This document shows, piece by piece, positions 1 through 9,406 of a stretch of 64,000 bases of DNA. The stretch is from Selaginella moellendorffii. Its lineage: Eukaryota > Streptophyta > Lycopodiopsida > Selaginellales > Selaginellaceae. The position numbers and the translations under genes are program-made. The stretch is taken from the NCBI RefSeq assembly GCF_000143415.4, contig NW_003314349.1, positions 220,048-284,047 on the forward strand, given 5' to 3'. How positions within the stretch are numbered: position 1 is the first letter of the stretch; every line of letters begins with the position of its first letter. Under the pieces are notes generated by a model. That model searched no databases. It was not told where the DNA came from and saw only the letters and a list, made by a program, of their open reading frames with translations.

Positions 1-1618
1 ATATATGCTATAAAGCAATCTTCAAAAGCTTTGGCATTTGAGGAAGATACATAGGAATAGAATCTTCAGTTGAGATGTTACACAATTGAATGAAAAAGAA
101 AGTGACTCCACTAGCACGAACAATGGCAACTTTAGTAGAGGAAGTGATCCATGGATATCTATAAAGTACACTCTCTAGGTTTCTATTGGTAACATAAAGA
201 TCATTTGCTTAAAGCATCACTTTTCCTTTGCTAGTGAAGATGTTGGCATGAACCTTGGAGTGAAAAACTCCTATAGGCCTGATCTTGAGTAGCATTCTGC
301 TTCAAGACATTGCCCTTGGACAATGCCACCTTCAATGGTTGATAAAGAGAGTGCATCATAATATGTTGAAATCACTTACTGTAGCATGGAATAAAAATAA
401 TAGGCAAATCACCACATGCCAGCAAAATTTAATATAAGGTGTATGGGGATGCTTCCAAGAGAAAAATGCCAAGCCTAGATCCGTAGTGACAAATCTTTTT
501 TTGTTCTAGCCCCATGTTTCTATGGCAAACACAAACAAGTAAAATTTTCAAGATAGTGCTAGTTGTATTACTGCAACCTTGATGCTAACCATATGAAACA
601 GCTTGAAGACACTATAGTGACAAAACTTGATATAGTACTTAAAGAATGGCTAGTTGCTAATGGGGTCACCCTCACCTTGGATGAGATTGAAAAGCTTGAA
701 AAACCTAATTTCAATTTTGAGAGGAGGAAAGTTGGATACATGAGTGATAGACTTAACACTATTCTCACAGAGATAAAGATGCACAGGAAACTTGCAAGAA
801 AAAGTAAAGTAGTTAAATTTATTAATACCATCTCTAAGCAGAAATAGGGGAAAGTAAGCCTAGCTCAAATGCTTAAGTGTGAGATTTTCTCATCATTACA
901 CTAGTAAAGGAATACACTATAAAAACAGAAAGTAGAGAGTATACAATTGTCATTCAAAATCTTCTTTCTTGCATATGTCTAGACTTTACGAAACCCGAGG
1001 AACATGGGAAGGCATATGCTTCTTACAAGTATATGTACTACATTTTTATTCACATCTTACACCAGGATCATAAAGTGGATATTTATATACATCAAGAAAG
1101 TATTACTATTGTTAGTTGTAAAAGACTTTTGGAGTTAATTAGATTTTTCAAGAATATTAATGTTTATTCTCTATTGATAATATAAATTTATTATAATTTA
1201 TATAATTAATAAAAAAATTAAATTTTCATTTGATATACTTGTAAGTGTTCTTTTTACAATATTGCCTATAATACTCGTGTGTCTCCATTTCTATCTTTAC
1301 CATCTCAAAAAATATTTCATGGTAGTTTTTCGAGTGCATGATATTGCAGTGTGTTGCAAAAGTATATATACTATCATATTGATCATCGCCATTATTTCCA
1401 CCACAAGCCAGAAAATATATAAAGCATTTCTTGAAAGTCATAGAATTGCAATTTTCTAAAACAAGTAGGAGAACATTCCTTTTCACCCAATTTATTACAC
1501 CATTTGTCATTGTATTTATCTTCAACTCATAATTATTATTTTCACTATCCTTTCTTTATTTTTCTTGTATGGTTTAGTTGTATTGCGCAATGGGATGATT
1601 ATTATAGCTTCTAGCCCT
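1..1618. other. AT-rich intergenic DNA, no gene recognised
   Basis: I see no plant gene here. The only sizeable open frame, at 563-847 (+), encodes a lysine- and leucine-rich peptide of about 94 residues with no domain I recognise; it opens on a TTG rather than an ATG. It could be a remnant of a retroelement gag-like region, but nothing in the sequence proves it. Base composition is strongly AT-rich from about 1080 to 1620. Confidence 0.4.
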
Positions 1619-1796
1619 TGAATTATAACTCTAAGTTAAATTACCAATATTAAAACCCATAAATTTATAAATTTTAGAAACTATGCTATGATAATGTAAG
1701 CTCCTGAATTTGAACTCTAAGTTAAATTACCAATATTAAAACCCATAAATTTATAAATTCTAAAAACTATGTTATGATAATATAAGCTCCTGAATT
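1619..1796. repeat. Two-copy tandem repeat, period about 86 bp
   Basis: The segment beginning near 1627 is repeated almost unchanged 86 bp later (marker AACTCTAAGTT at 1627 and 1713; the following stretch ending in AAGCTCCTGAATTTG recurs). It leads directly into the 5S-like stretch that follows. Confidence 0.8.
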
Positions 1797-1975
1797 TGGA
1801 CTTCCCGGGAGGTCACCCAGCCTAGTACTATTTAAACCTAAGGACGCTTAACCCCAAATATCCTAAGACCCTTAATCGATTGGAAAAGGGGGTGCACTCT
1901 TGTTCATAGGCCCTTTCCCTTTATATTTGAACCCCATGGGTTGTCTTTCGAGTTGTTCCCTTTGGTTGCTTACAG
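1797..1975 (-). repeat. 5S-rRNA-derived repeat (Cassandra/TRIM-like) with adjoining dispersed-repeat tail
   Basis: Read on the minus strand, about 1797-1862 resembles the 3' half of plant 5S rRNA: the reverse complement of CTTCCCGGGAGGTCACCC, then CCTAGTACTA, then an AAGCGTCCTTAGG-like block. 5S-derived sequence in a dispersed repeat is the hallmark of Cassandra TRIM retrotransposons in vascular plants (established knowledge). The adjoining part (to about 1975) belongs to the dispersed repeat called R below, recognisable by CCCTTTATATTTGAACC. I see no complete LTR pair, so the Cassandra label is inference. Confidence 0.55.
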
Positions 1976-2953
1976 ATAAATCCCTTAGGAATGTATTCTA
2001 AAGAAAATCCAAATCTTTCTTTTATATGCAACAAGTTTATTAATGGTTTTCTTTTCTTTCAAACGGTTATATGACTTTATATAGAATCTTATTTCAAATT
2101 TAATTCTGAATTTAAATTTTTTAAATTCTAATAAATTTGATATTTACTAGCCAGAAAGTCCAGAGTACAGATTTAAGGAAGTGGTTGTAAGCCACAAATT
2201 TTTCCTTTCTAATTCACCAGCTTACTTCGTGTATTTGACCACCACTACTTTAGCCTTAATTAAGTTTCTTTACCAAGGTTCTTGCTTATTGTACCAACTC
2301 CTACTTGGTTTAAACAACTCACTACATGAGCAACAAAGCATTAATCATCCATCCATGGATTCTCAAATTTTCTCTCAATCCCCCTCTTTAGGTTAAACTG
2401 AACTTAAAGTTCAGTTATGCTCCCTGCAAGTACAAACAGCCAAGCACACCAAATCTCTAAATTCCTAACATCTTTTGGTATAACAAAATTTGATTATGAA
2501 ACTCTCTAAATCCCAAGCCTTGGGTGCATTACTTGCTTTGGGACACTAGGGGGAAACACCATAGCCTAACAGCTCAATATAAGTACACTTACTCCCCCAC
2601 TTCCATCTTGAAGGGAAGGCCCAAGCCTCTGGGAAGGAGTGAGGACCAATGAGTCACAAGGTACTCAAATGGGGCACCACTCTACATGAGTCGGAAGCAC
2701 TATAGTTTATTTCCCTTCTGGAAGTGAAAATTGCTCTTAAGCACTTTTCAAGTGGCTTTTTTGGCACCACCTAACTCAATGTCTAAAGCCCTTAACCCCC
2801 AAACTTAACTTTAAGTCAATTTGAAAGCACCATTAAAGAGTTTCTTTAAGATTAGTTCCTAAGCCTCACTATTCCTACTGTACTTTTGAAGCCCCCCCCA
2901 CAAGAGACACATGCTTTGGGCTTTCACCCTATGATTTGTATTAGTATTTAGAC
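1976..2953. other. Intergenic DNA, no gene recognised
   Basis: No convincing coding region. An open frame at 2181-2396 (+) lacks any recognisable domain and is probably chance. Confidence 0.4.
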
Positions 2954-3105
2954 TTAGTTTTGGACTCCGTCTCAAACTCAATCTTAGACCTAATCTTGAA
3001 TGTCAAACTCAATCTCGAACTTGGTCTTGGACTTGGTCTTGAATTCGGTCTCGGAGTCAGTATTAGAGTTAATCTCGAACTCAGTCTCAGAGTCAGTCTT
3101 GAATT
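2954..3105. repeat. Degenerate minisatellite, period about 6/12 bp
   Basis: A run of variants on TCTTGGACTTGG and TCTCGAACTCAG repeats with a 6- or 12-bp period. In one frame it encodes an alternating Leu-Glu/Leu-Gly pattern. It abuts the truncated ABCG 3' fragment so closely that an open frame (2960-3193) runs from the repeat into ABCG sequence. Confidence 0.75.
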
Positions 3106-3459
3106 GCCAAAAGGCTTTTGGAAATATCCAATGCATTATATAGCATTTCAAACATATTTACTTCAGGTAAACAAATACTATTTATTTTCTTGAAACTAAA
3201 AAAATTATAATAGGGTCTTTATGAAAATGATTTTCAAGGGCTTGAGTTTGATAATAATGATATTTCTGAAGGAAAGCTATCAGGAACAACAATTCTTAAA
3301 CAGTATCAAGTAGATCTCTCAAGATCTAAATGGTTGAACTTTATAATCCTGTTAAGCATGATTTTGGTTTATTGAGCAATTTTTATTACTATCATCAAAC
3401 TCACTCAGCTCATAGATGGGAAAACTAAAATTAATACCTCTAAGAAAACAAATGCTTAA
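3106..3459 (+). pseudogene. ABCG half-transporter, 3'-terminal fragment (end of exon 10 plus exon 11)
   Basis: The sequence matches the last part of exon 10, the final intron and exon 11 of the full ABCG gene at 9407-11822, offset by about 8356 bp. It begins in the middle of exon 10 ([10 protein letters not shown] region), keeps the intron, and ends at an equivalent TAA (3457-3459) after a small deletion before the stop. There is no promoter or nucleotide-binding domain, so it cannot be a working transporter. It marks the left edge of the tandem duplication whose right copy starts inside the intact ABCG1 gene. Confidence 0.9.
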
Positions 3460-3799
3460 AATTAAAAGTATGGATTCGTGAGCTTGTCATTCATGTTTCA
3501 CTTGTCGTATTTGTAAATGATCTTCTGGCAGTCTGATGCATTAGTAATCATAATTTTATAAAAACTTTATGTGTCACCCAAATTGTCTTCAACCTTCACC
3601 TAACTTTTGGGTGGGGCGAGTTCAAATGCAAATTGAGAACTGGAACACAATATGCTTTTGTAAGAAATGCCTTTGTAAGCAATTTGATTGCTTCGTAATT
3701 ATCTTTTGAGTCAGCCAAATGCCTTAGTCATGTAATTAGTGACACCCATGAATGGGATTCCCACTGCCCCTATCAATATCTTCATGTTCAGATCATTAA

Positions 3800-3905
3800 G
3801 AAAATTTACCTCGTGTTTGTCTGGAGATTCCCATTGGATCCTTCTCACCTCACAATCTACCTGTGATGAACGACAATGCAAGAATCTTGGTCTCAAACAC
3901 GTGAT
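3800..3905 (-). pseudogene. Short antisense relic of ABCG exon 2 and its upstream intron
   Basis: The reverse complement matches ABCG exon 2 (GNLQTN / REGS region) and the end of intron 1 (TTCTTGCATTGTCGTTCATCA), with internal deletions of a few to about a dozen bases. It lies about 120 bp downstream of the PLP-A stop codon. It is the shortest version of a relic that reaches 350-430 bp elsewhere in the window. Confidence 0.7.
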
Positions 3906-4027
3906 CAATCTTTAGAGAGTCTTGCGAAGTCACTGAAGGACTCGTTGACTTTGGAGATGGGTTGCGTAAAGTACACACAAACTTTTGTTTGAATTGATGC
4001 AAAACGAATATACTAGTACATAGAACC

Positions 4028-6084
4028 CTAGAATCGAAAGGTAACGAGCTCGGGATCAATGCCGGCGGGCGCCGTGCTGCCCTGGCCTGGATCGTGAGCC
4101 AGTTGCTTGACAATCGCCATAGCGGTACCCAGGTAATCTTTGTGCTGCTGGAGCAGCGGGAGTTTGGTCCATTCCTTGTGTAATGTTGCCTTGGCGGTGG
4201 TGTTGATGCTGTTCTTCTCCTCGTATTTCCAGTTCCCAGTCTGCCACTCGAATTCGTAGAGGGGGAGAAAGCGCTGGCCATAGTCCGCCACGAACTCTAT
4301 GGCGCACAGCAAGAAATGGAACTCTTCCATGGAGAGGAAGTATGCGAAGTTCAAGCGCGTCCATCCAGGTTTGACACCGCTATATCCCTGTGAGAGAAAA
4401 AAAAGTTCTTTCCTCGTTAGAAAAACCTCCTTGGTGAAAACTTCTATTGTTTTGCTTCTCAACCTCTTGAATTGCTGCTCGAAATTTCAGGGAGAGCTCA
4501 TCACTGACTTTGAGAAGCGAGTGGCCGTAAGGACCAGCACACGAGCACCCTCCTCTCGACTGGATCCCAAACAAATCGTTGAGGAGCTTGGCTACAAACC
4601 GGCCTTGCAGCACGGTTTGCTGGATTCCACCGTTGGAATCAGTGGTCCGGACGAGGAACGAGACGATTGCTGCTCGTTTCACTTGCGTGTTCCCGAGCAC
4701 CACTATCTTTCGGTTCTTGGACAACCGTTTCAACGCGGTGGTGATGAAGTTGTGCTCTCTCGACTCGATGAGACGGTATCCCATTTCTTCTTGGACAGTG
4801 AAGACAATCCCGGCTTTTATCCGCTGGAGTATGGAAGGTGTTCCAGCGTCTTCTCGGCTTTCAATGTCCTCCAGGTAGAGCGTGTCCTGGTATGAGTTTG
4901 TTTAGTGTTGGTTTACTTTTTTCTTTCACTGGAAAGGGAACTGACCTCTTTGTTGTAGTTGACGAAGTCTACCACTCCTCCGCCTGTTGTCGACGGTGCG
5001 TGATCCTTGAGCTTGTAAAGCTTTTTGTTCATGCAAAGCAGGCCCGGTGTTCCTGGCCCTCCGACATACTTGTGTGGACTCAGCATCACAGCATCATATC
5101 CATCAGCTTTTCGCGATCGCATGTCGATCTTCACGTATGGACCGCTGTTGATCAGATTAGCTTATTTTCGTCCTTGGTAAAAGATCTCGTCTTACCAGCT
5201 TGCGAAATCAAAACATGCTAATGCTCCATGTTTGTGTAGAAGGCGAGCGATGGCTCTAGTGTCCACTAAAACTCCCGTGACATTACTGCAAGCGGAGAAG
5301 GAACCCAGCTTTGGACGATCTGCGTGCTTGGGATTTTGTAGCTCCTCTTCGAGGTACTTCATGTCAATCAATCCATCCTCGGTCATTGGAACTTGAATAA
5401 CCTGTGGTTTAAACAGCTGACAGATTGAAAGAAACGAAAAAGTCCAACCTCGGCAAGACTTTGGCTCCAGGGAAGAATGTTGGAATGATGTTCGTATGGG
5501 CCTATGAACACCAGCCATCTCTTCCTGTCATCGATCGCTGCCACGGCTGACTCTCTTATTTGGGGCGGCACAGACAAGCCCAAAAGTTCGTGGAGCTTTT
5601 TCACAGCTGCAGTGGTTCCAGAGCCGCAGAAAAAGAGAGCATCATCCTCGGTTCCTCCCAGGGACTCCTTGACATAACTCGTGGCCAGTTTCACCATCCG
5701 GGTGGTCTTCTCTCCAACGTAGCTGTCCTCGGCATGCGTGTTCCCTGAAACAGAATGCAGCGGGTCCAGATGTGCAGAAGAGAATTCACGGCTTCACTCA
5801 CCGTAGGACGGCATGACGTGCTTGATGAGGAAGTTTTCAATATAGAACAAGCAGCGGCCAGAGGCAGTGTAATCGGCATAAGTGAGAAGCCTGCTGCCGA
5901 ATGGTGTGGAGATTTGGAGCTGGGAGCCAATGATCTGGGATCTGAGCCAAACACACTTTTGCTCATCGTCAGAGGGGCTGAAGAACTTGAAAGGATTGGG
6001 CTTGAAGTTTGGCTGCCAATCCTCCTCGATGCTGGGAGTTATGTTGCTGATCTTGGAAGCCAACTTTGAAGCAAAGCACTTCAT
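4028..6084 (-). CDS. Class-V PLP-dependent enzyme, cysteine-desulfurase-like, copy A
   Basis: Six exons on the minus strand: 6084-5802, 5744-5449, 5401-5196, 5144-4946, 4886-4464, 4387-4028; introns of 47-76 bp, all GT-AG. The joined frame is open for 588 residues. The start is ATG 6084 because copies C, D and E also start there; the 23 upstream residues in this copy's frame are not conserved. Visible motifs: YADYTASGR near residue 75, FCGSGTT (133-139, PLP phosphate loop), FDFAS with Asp258 (pyridine-N contact), DAVMLSPHK with Lys287 (Schiff-base lysine), and RGGCSCAGP (439-447), where Cys444 aligns with the catalytic cysteine of SufS-type desulfurases. The family is the plant MOCOS/cysteine-desulfurase-like group of aspartate-aminotransferase fold; substrate unknown. 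No transit peptide is obvious. It runs divergently from ABCG1. It is nearly identical to copy B except for exon 4 and intron 3, which match copy E instead. Confidence 0.88.
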
Positions 6085-6186
6085 TGTCTTATTGGTGAGC
6101 ACTCTCCTGATATGTTCACTACTTATAATTTGTAGTGAATTTTGTGGTAGCAAGATCTCACTACCCGTAGTATTTGTATAGTTTGG

Positions 6187-6202
6187 TTGTCAAGCTTAAC
6201 AA
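6187..6202. promoter_or_regulatory. W-box-like palindrome (one mismatch), upstream of PLP-A
   Basis: TTGTCAAGCTTAACAA, one base off the perfect 16-bp palindrome TTGTCAAGCTTGACAA found elsewhere. It lies about 103 bp upstream of the PLP-A start codon. The half-site TTGAC is the W-box core bound by WRKY factors (established); a regulatory role here is inference. Confidence 0.4.
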
Positions 6203-6276
6203 ATTCTAAGGGATTTGTCACCTGAGTGGGCTTGATTATGAAGTCTTAGTCTTTTGTTGATCTTGTAGATATTTGA

Positions 6277-6880
6277 AGGTACTATTCAAAATTAAGGATG
6301 TTATATCCTAAGATTTTTAACTAATTGGAAAAAAAGTGCATTTTTATTTATAAGCACTTCCTTTTTATATTTGAACATTGTCTCTCAAGTCGTTTTCTTT
6401 AGTTATTTACAACTACCATGCTTCCTTATAGGCTTTCTCGTGAACGGAAGTTGAGAGTCATAGCTCTTTCAAGAGCCCCACTCTCTTGACACCTCGGGTC
6501 AAACTCACATTGGGGTAAACTAGACTTGAATCTCAACATGTAGTGTGATAAGTCTAAATATCAATCTCAATATTGATTGAAAAAGAAAGGTGCACTCTTA
6601 TTCATGGGCTTTTCTTTGTATATTTGAACCCTTATAGATTGTTTTTTAAGTCGTTCTCTTTGGTTGTTTATAATCCACCATGCTTCTTTGTAAACTTCCT
6701 CATAAACGAAAGTCAAGAGTTGTAGCTCTCCCAAGAGGCTTGCCCTCTTGACACCCTACTCCTCAAGTCGAGTCCATTCGAAGGTAAACTGGACCAAACT
6801 TCCTTGTAAGCTTCCTCATGAATAGAAGTCAAGAGTTGTAACTTTCCTAAGAGGTTTGTTTTCTTGATACCCTACCCCAC
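6277..6880. repeat. Dispersed repeat R
   Basis: Starts ACTATTCAAAATTAAGGATG and contains recurring modules (TTTATATTTGAAC, CTCTTGACACC, CTTCCTCATGAA). The same sequence recurs near 7871, 14645, 16233, 20003, 44580, 51134 and 52420. No coding content. It seems to be an old non-autonomous element that itself contains internal direct repeats. Confidence 0.7.
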
Positions 6881-7400
6881 GATGGCAGAAGGTCAGTATT
6901 GTTGGACCCGTTATTAGTCTCTGCCTAAGCTAGTTGAGAAACTGGTCATCACATGTGCACTTAGACCGGAAGGGCACTAAGGAAGGAAATCCTAAGTTGT
7001 CATTTACTCAAGCAGACTTGACACGGTGATGAGAAACTCATGATGTTGGCTGGCACTTGCTAGAGTTAGAAACCCCCGCGATATTGAGCTTGGTCCCTCA
7101 ATATCGCTAGATGATAGCTTACCGTGTCTGCCAAACACCCTCGCTATCATGCCCTTAGCATTAGTCTCATTTCGGTCCAAAATGCTATTTATGGAAAGTA
7201 TCCAGATTTGCTCATTTGGCATATTTACGGAATGTAGAGATCGTCCTGAACACAATGGTGTTCGTCCCATGTCCAAATTCGCAATTTAGGGACATTCCAT
7301 ATTTAATAAGTTTCAAGCTTGTCCCAGAGACTAACTCATGATACTAAGGGAGGCTTGGGGTGAAACCTCAAAGCATGTGTTCCTCAAAGGGGGGGGGGGG
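6881..7400 (+). mobile_element. 3' internal remnant of an LTR retrotransposon, ending in a polypurine tract
   Basis: Non-coding remnant directly upstream of a G-rich tract (7388-7400) that sits just before the LTR. The tract has the position and composition of a polypurine tract. No gag or pol is left. Identical segments occur at about 15243-15763 and 16840-17299. Confidence 0.55.
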
Positions 7401-7401
7401 C

Positions 7402-7870
7402 TGTAAGGGGTTCCAAATGTATAGTAGGGATAGTGGGTAGGTCGGGCATGGCCGACCAACCTGAGGCATAGTCTAGCTCCCGCTTGCGTGCCTGTCCTTG
7501 TTCTGCGTCCGGCTTGGGTCTAAGCCTAAGTTCCATTCCATGCTAGTTGGTGGAGTACCCATATCTTCACGTTAGACCACTGGTATGCCGAAATAGCGCC
7601 AGACTCCGTTTGGCTCCATTTGCTCCTTGGGCTTTATGCTTGGGAGTTGCTCCGTGGTACGGTTTCGTCACTCCATGGCATCATGCTTGGGAGTTTGGCA
7701 CCGTTCCTTCGTTCAGTGGCCCAAGGCCCTGAACCTCGGGTTCCTATGGACACGTGGCATGTGACACATGGCATCTGTCACGTGGCACAAAGAGGGTTTA
7801 GGTTCCGCTTCGTGGTGTTATCCTATGGTAAATCACCATAGGATAAAGGGTCAAAACCACGTGCGCTACA
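7402..7870 (+). mobile_element. LTR of an LTR retrotransposon, 469 bp
   Basis: Begins TGTAAGGGGTTCC right after the polypurine tract and ends GCGCTACA, so it has the canonical TG...CA ends. It is GC-rich unlike its surroundings and repeats with identical length at 15764-16232. No partner LTR upstream of the internal piece is present, so this is a 3'-end fragment, not a complete element. Confidence 0.6.
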
Positions 7871-8655
7871 ACTATTCAAAATTAAGGATGTTATATCCTA
7901 AGACTTTTAACTAATTGGAAAAAAAGTGCATTTTTATTCATAGGCACTTCCTTTTTATATTTGAACATTATCTCTCAAGTCGTTTTCTTTAATTATTTAC
8001 AACTACCATGCTTCCTTATAGGCTTTCTCGTGAACGGAAGTTGAGAGTCATAGCTCTTTCGAGAGCCCCACTCTCTTGACACCGCGAGTCAAACTCACGT
8101 TGGGGTAAACTAGACTTGAATCTCAACATGTAGTGTGATAAGTCTAAATATCAATCTCAATATTGATTGAAAAAGAAAGGTGCACTCTTATTCATGGGCT
8201 TTTCTTTGTATATTTGAACCCTCATAGATTGTTTTTTAAGTTGTTCTTTTTGGTTGTTTATGATCCACCATGCTTCCTTGTAAACTTCCTCATAAACGAA
8301 AGTCAAGAGTTGTAGCTCTCCCAAGAGGCTTGCCCTCTTGACACCCTACTCCTCAAGTCGAGTCCATTCGAAGGTAAACTGGACTAAACTTCCTCGTAAG
8401 CTTCCTCATGAATGGAAGTCAAGAGTTGTAACTTTCCTAAGAGGTTTGTTTTTTCTTGATACCCTACCCCTCGGGTCGAACCTACTTGGAGGCAAACTAG
8501 ACCTACCAAATGTCAATTTTAACATATGGTGTGACATGTGCAATTGAGGCTTACCAAATGTTAATCTCAATATATGGTATGATTCCCCTAGTTAACCAAC
8601 AAAAATCTTAACATGTGGCATGATTTCCCTAGTTAACCAACAAAGTTAAACTTGA
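7871..8655. repeat. Dispersed repeat R, second copy
   Basis: Resumes the R sequence from its first base immediately after the LTR, so R appears complete on both sides of the retroelement piece. It runs to the truncated end of the B3-like fragment. Confidence 0.65.
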
Positions 8656-8948
8656 AATCCCTCTATGAGAACCTTTTCATTCAGGAGCATTGACTCGTAC
8701 TTGACCGGGATGAGCAATCTGTGCAGGCTATTCACGTCGCTGGCAGTCAGCTTCTTGCCAAATAATAAAGCCCAACGAGATGGATCGCAGGTGACGAGAG
8801 GATCCTCGCGTTTCTGGGGTCTCCACTTGTGACACTTCGATTTCTTGGTGTCTCCCACCGCTTGAATCGCGCCATCTTCACCAGAGGAGGAGGAATCTTT
8901 CACCTCATCAGTCCTTGAACTGAAATCTCGATTGCCCATCGTCTTCAC
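8646..8948 (-). pseudogene. B3-type DNA-binding domain fragment
   Basis: A 100-residue open frame. Residues about 60-80 (RWALLFGKKLTASDVNSLHR, then LLIP) resemble the first strand and helix of plant B3 domains (LFxKxLTxSDVxxLxRLxIP pattern). The N-terminal part is polar, Ser/Asp/Lys-rich with a KKSKCHKWRP stretch. The frame ends abruptly where repeat R begins, with no usable splice donor, so the rest of the B3 domain is missing. It is the only copy in the window; I call it a truncated gene fragment. Confidence 0.5.
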
Positions 8949-9020
8949 AAGTGCCTAGTGGATTATGTCCTATTTTTCCAATTCAATTTAGGAGAAATAT
9001 AGTCAAGGAAACAACATGTT

Positions 9021-9036
9021 TTGTCAAGCTTGACAA
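9021..9036. promoter_or_regulatory. Perfect 16-bp palindrome TTGTCAAGCTTGACAA upstream of ABCG1
   Basis: The sequence equals its own reverse complement. It contains two inverted TTGAC W-box cores and lies about 385 bp upstream of the ABCG1 start. The same element occurs at the same place in other units and after the UGT genes. Confidence 0.5.
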
Positions 9037-9356
9037 ATTCTAAGGGACCCACTACCTAAGTGGGCTTGATTATGAAGCCCTTGTCTTTTGTTGACCCTTA
9101 GAGATATTTGAGATGTGATATGGAAGAACTTAATGGGGAGTTGCCATTGGGAAAGACAAGGGAGTGGTCCTTGGAATGCCAAATTTCCTGAGAAGATGAC
9201 ACTTGAGAGTTTCGAGAATTTCGAGACTTTTGGACAGACTTTGAATGGGAACAACACAAGAAAGAAACTAAACAATACTTTACACTATTAATCTCCTATG
9301 AATCTAAGATCTTACTGTGTTACAGTAGCTGAAAGTCCAAGTCCAACTTGGAGAGC

Positions 9357-9363
9357 TATAAAT
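9357..9363 (+). promoter_or_regulatory. TATA box of ABCG1
   Basis: TATAAAT, 50 bp upstream of the ATG at 9407; conserved at 49 bp in the other three ABCG copies. The spacing argues against the in-frame ATG at 9380, which would lie upstream of the expected transcription start. Confidence 0.6.
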
Positions 9364-9406
9364 CTTATCCAAAGTTTTCATGAGAAAGGAGAACAGATAT
9401 ATTATT

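Noticed and set aside
563-847. 94-codon open frame as a small gene
   Set aside because: Starts with TTG, no recognisable domain, no splice or promoter context; left as unassigned.
1797-1862. Functional 5S rRNA gene
   Set aside because: Only part of the 5S sequence is present and it is mutated; it is better explained as part of a dispersed repeat.
4299-4895. 198-codon open frame on the plus strand (and equivalents at 12656, 17817, 33482, 48905)
   Set aside because: It is antisense to PLP exons 5 and 6 and runs across the intron; the minus strand has the conserved enzyme motifs.
9380-9406. Alternative upstream ATG for ABCG1
   Set aside because: Too close to the TATA box to lie in the transcript, and in copy 3 the same ATG is followed by a stop before the conserved start.
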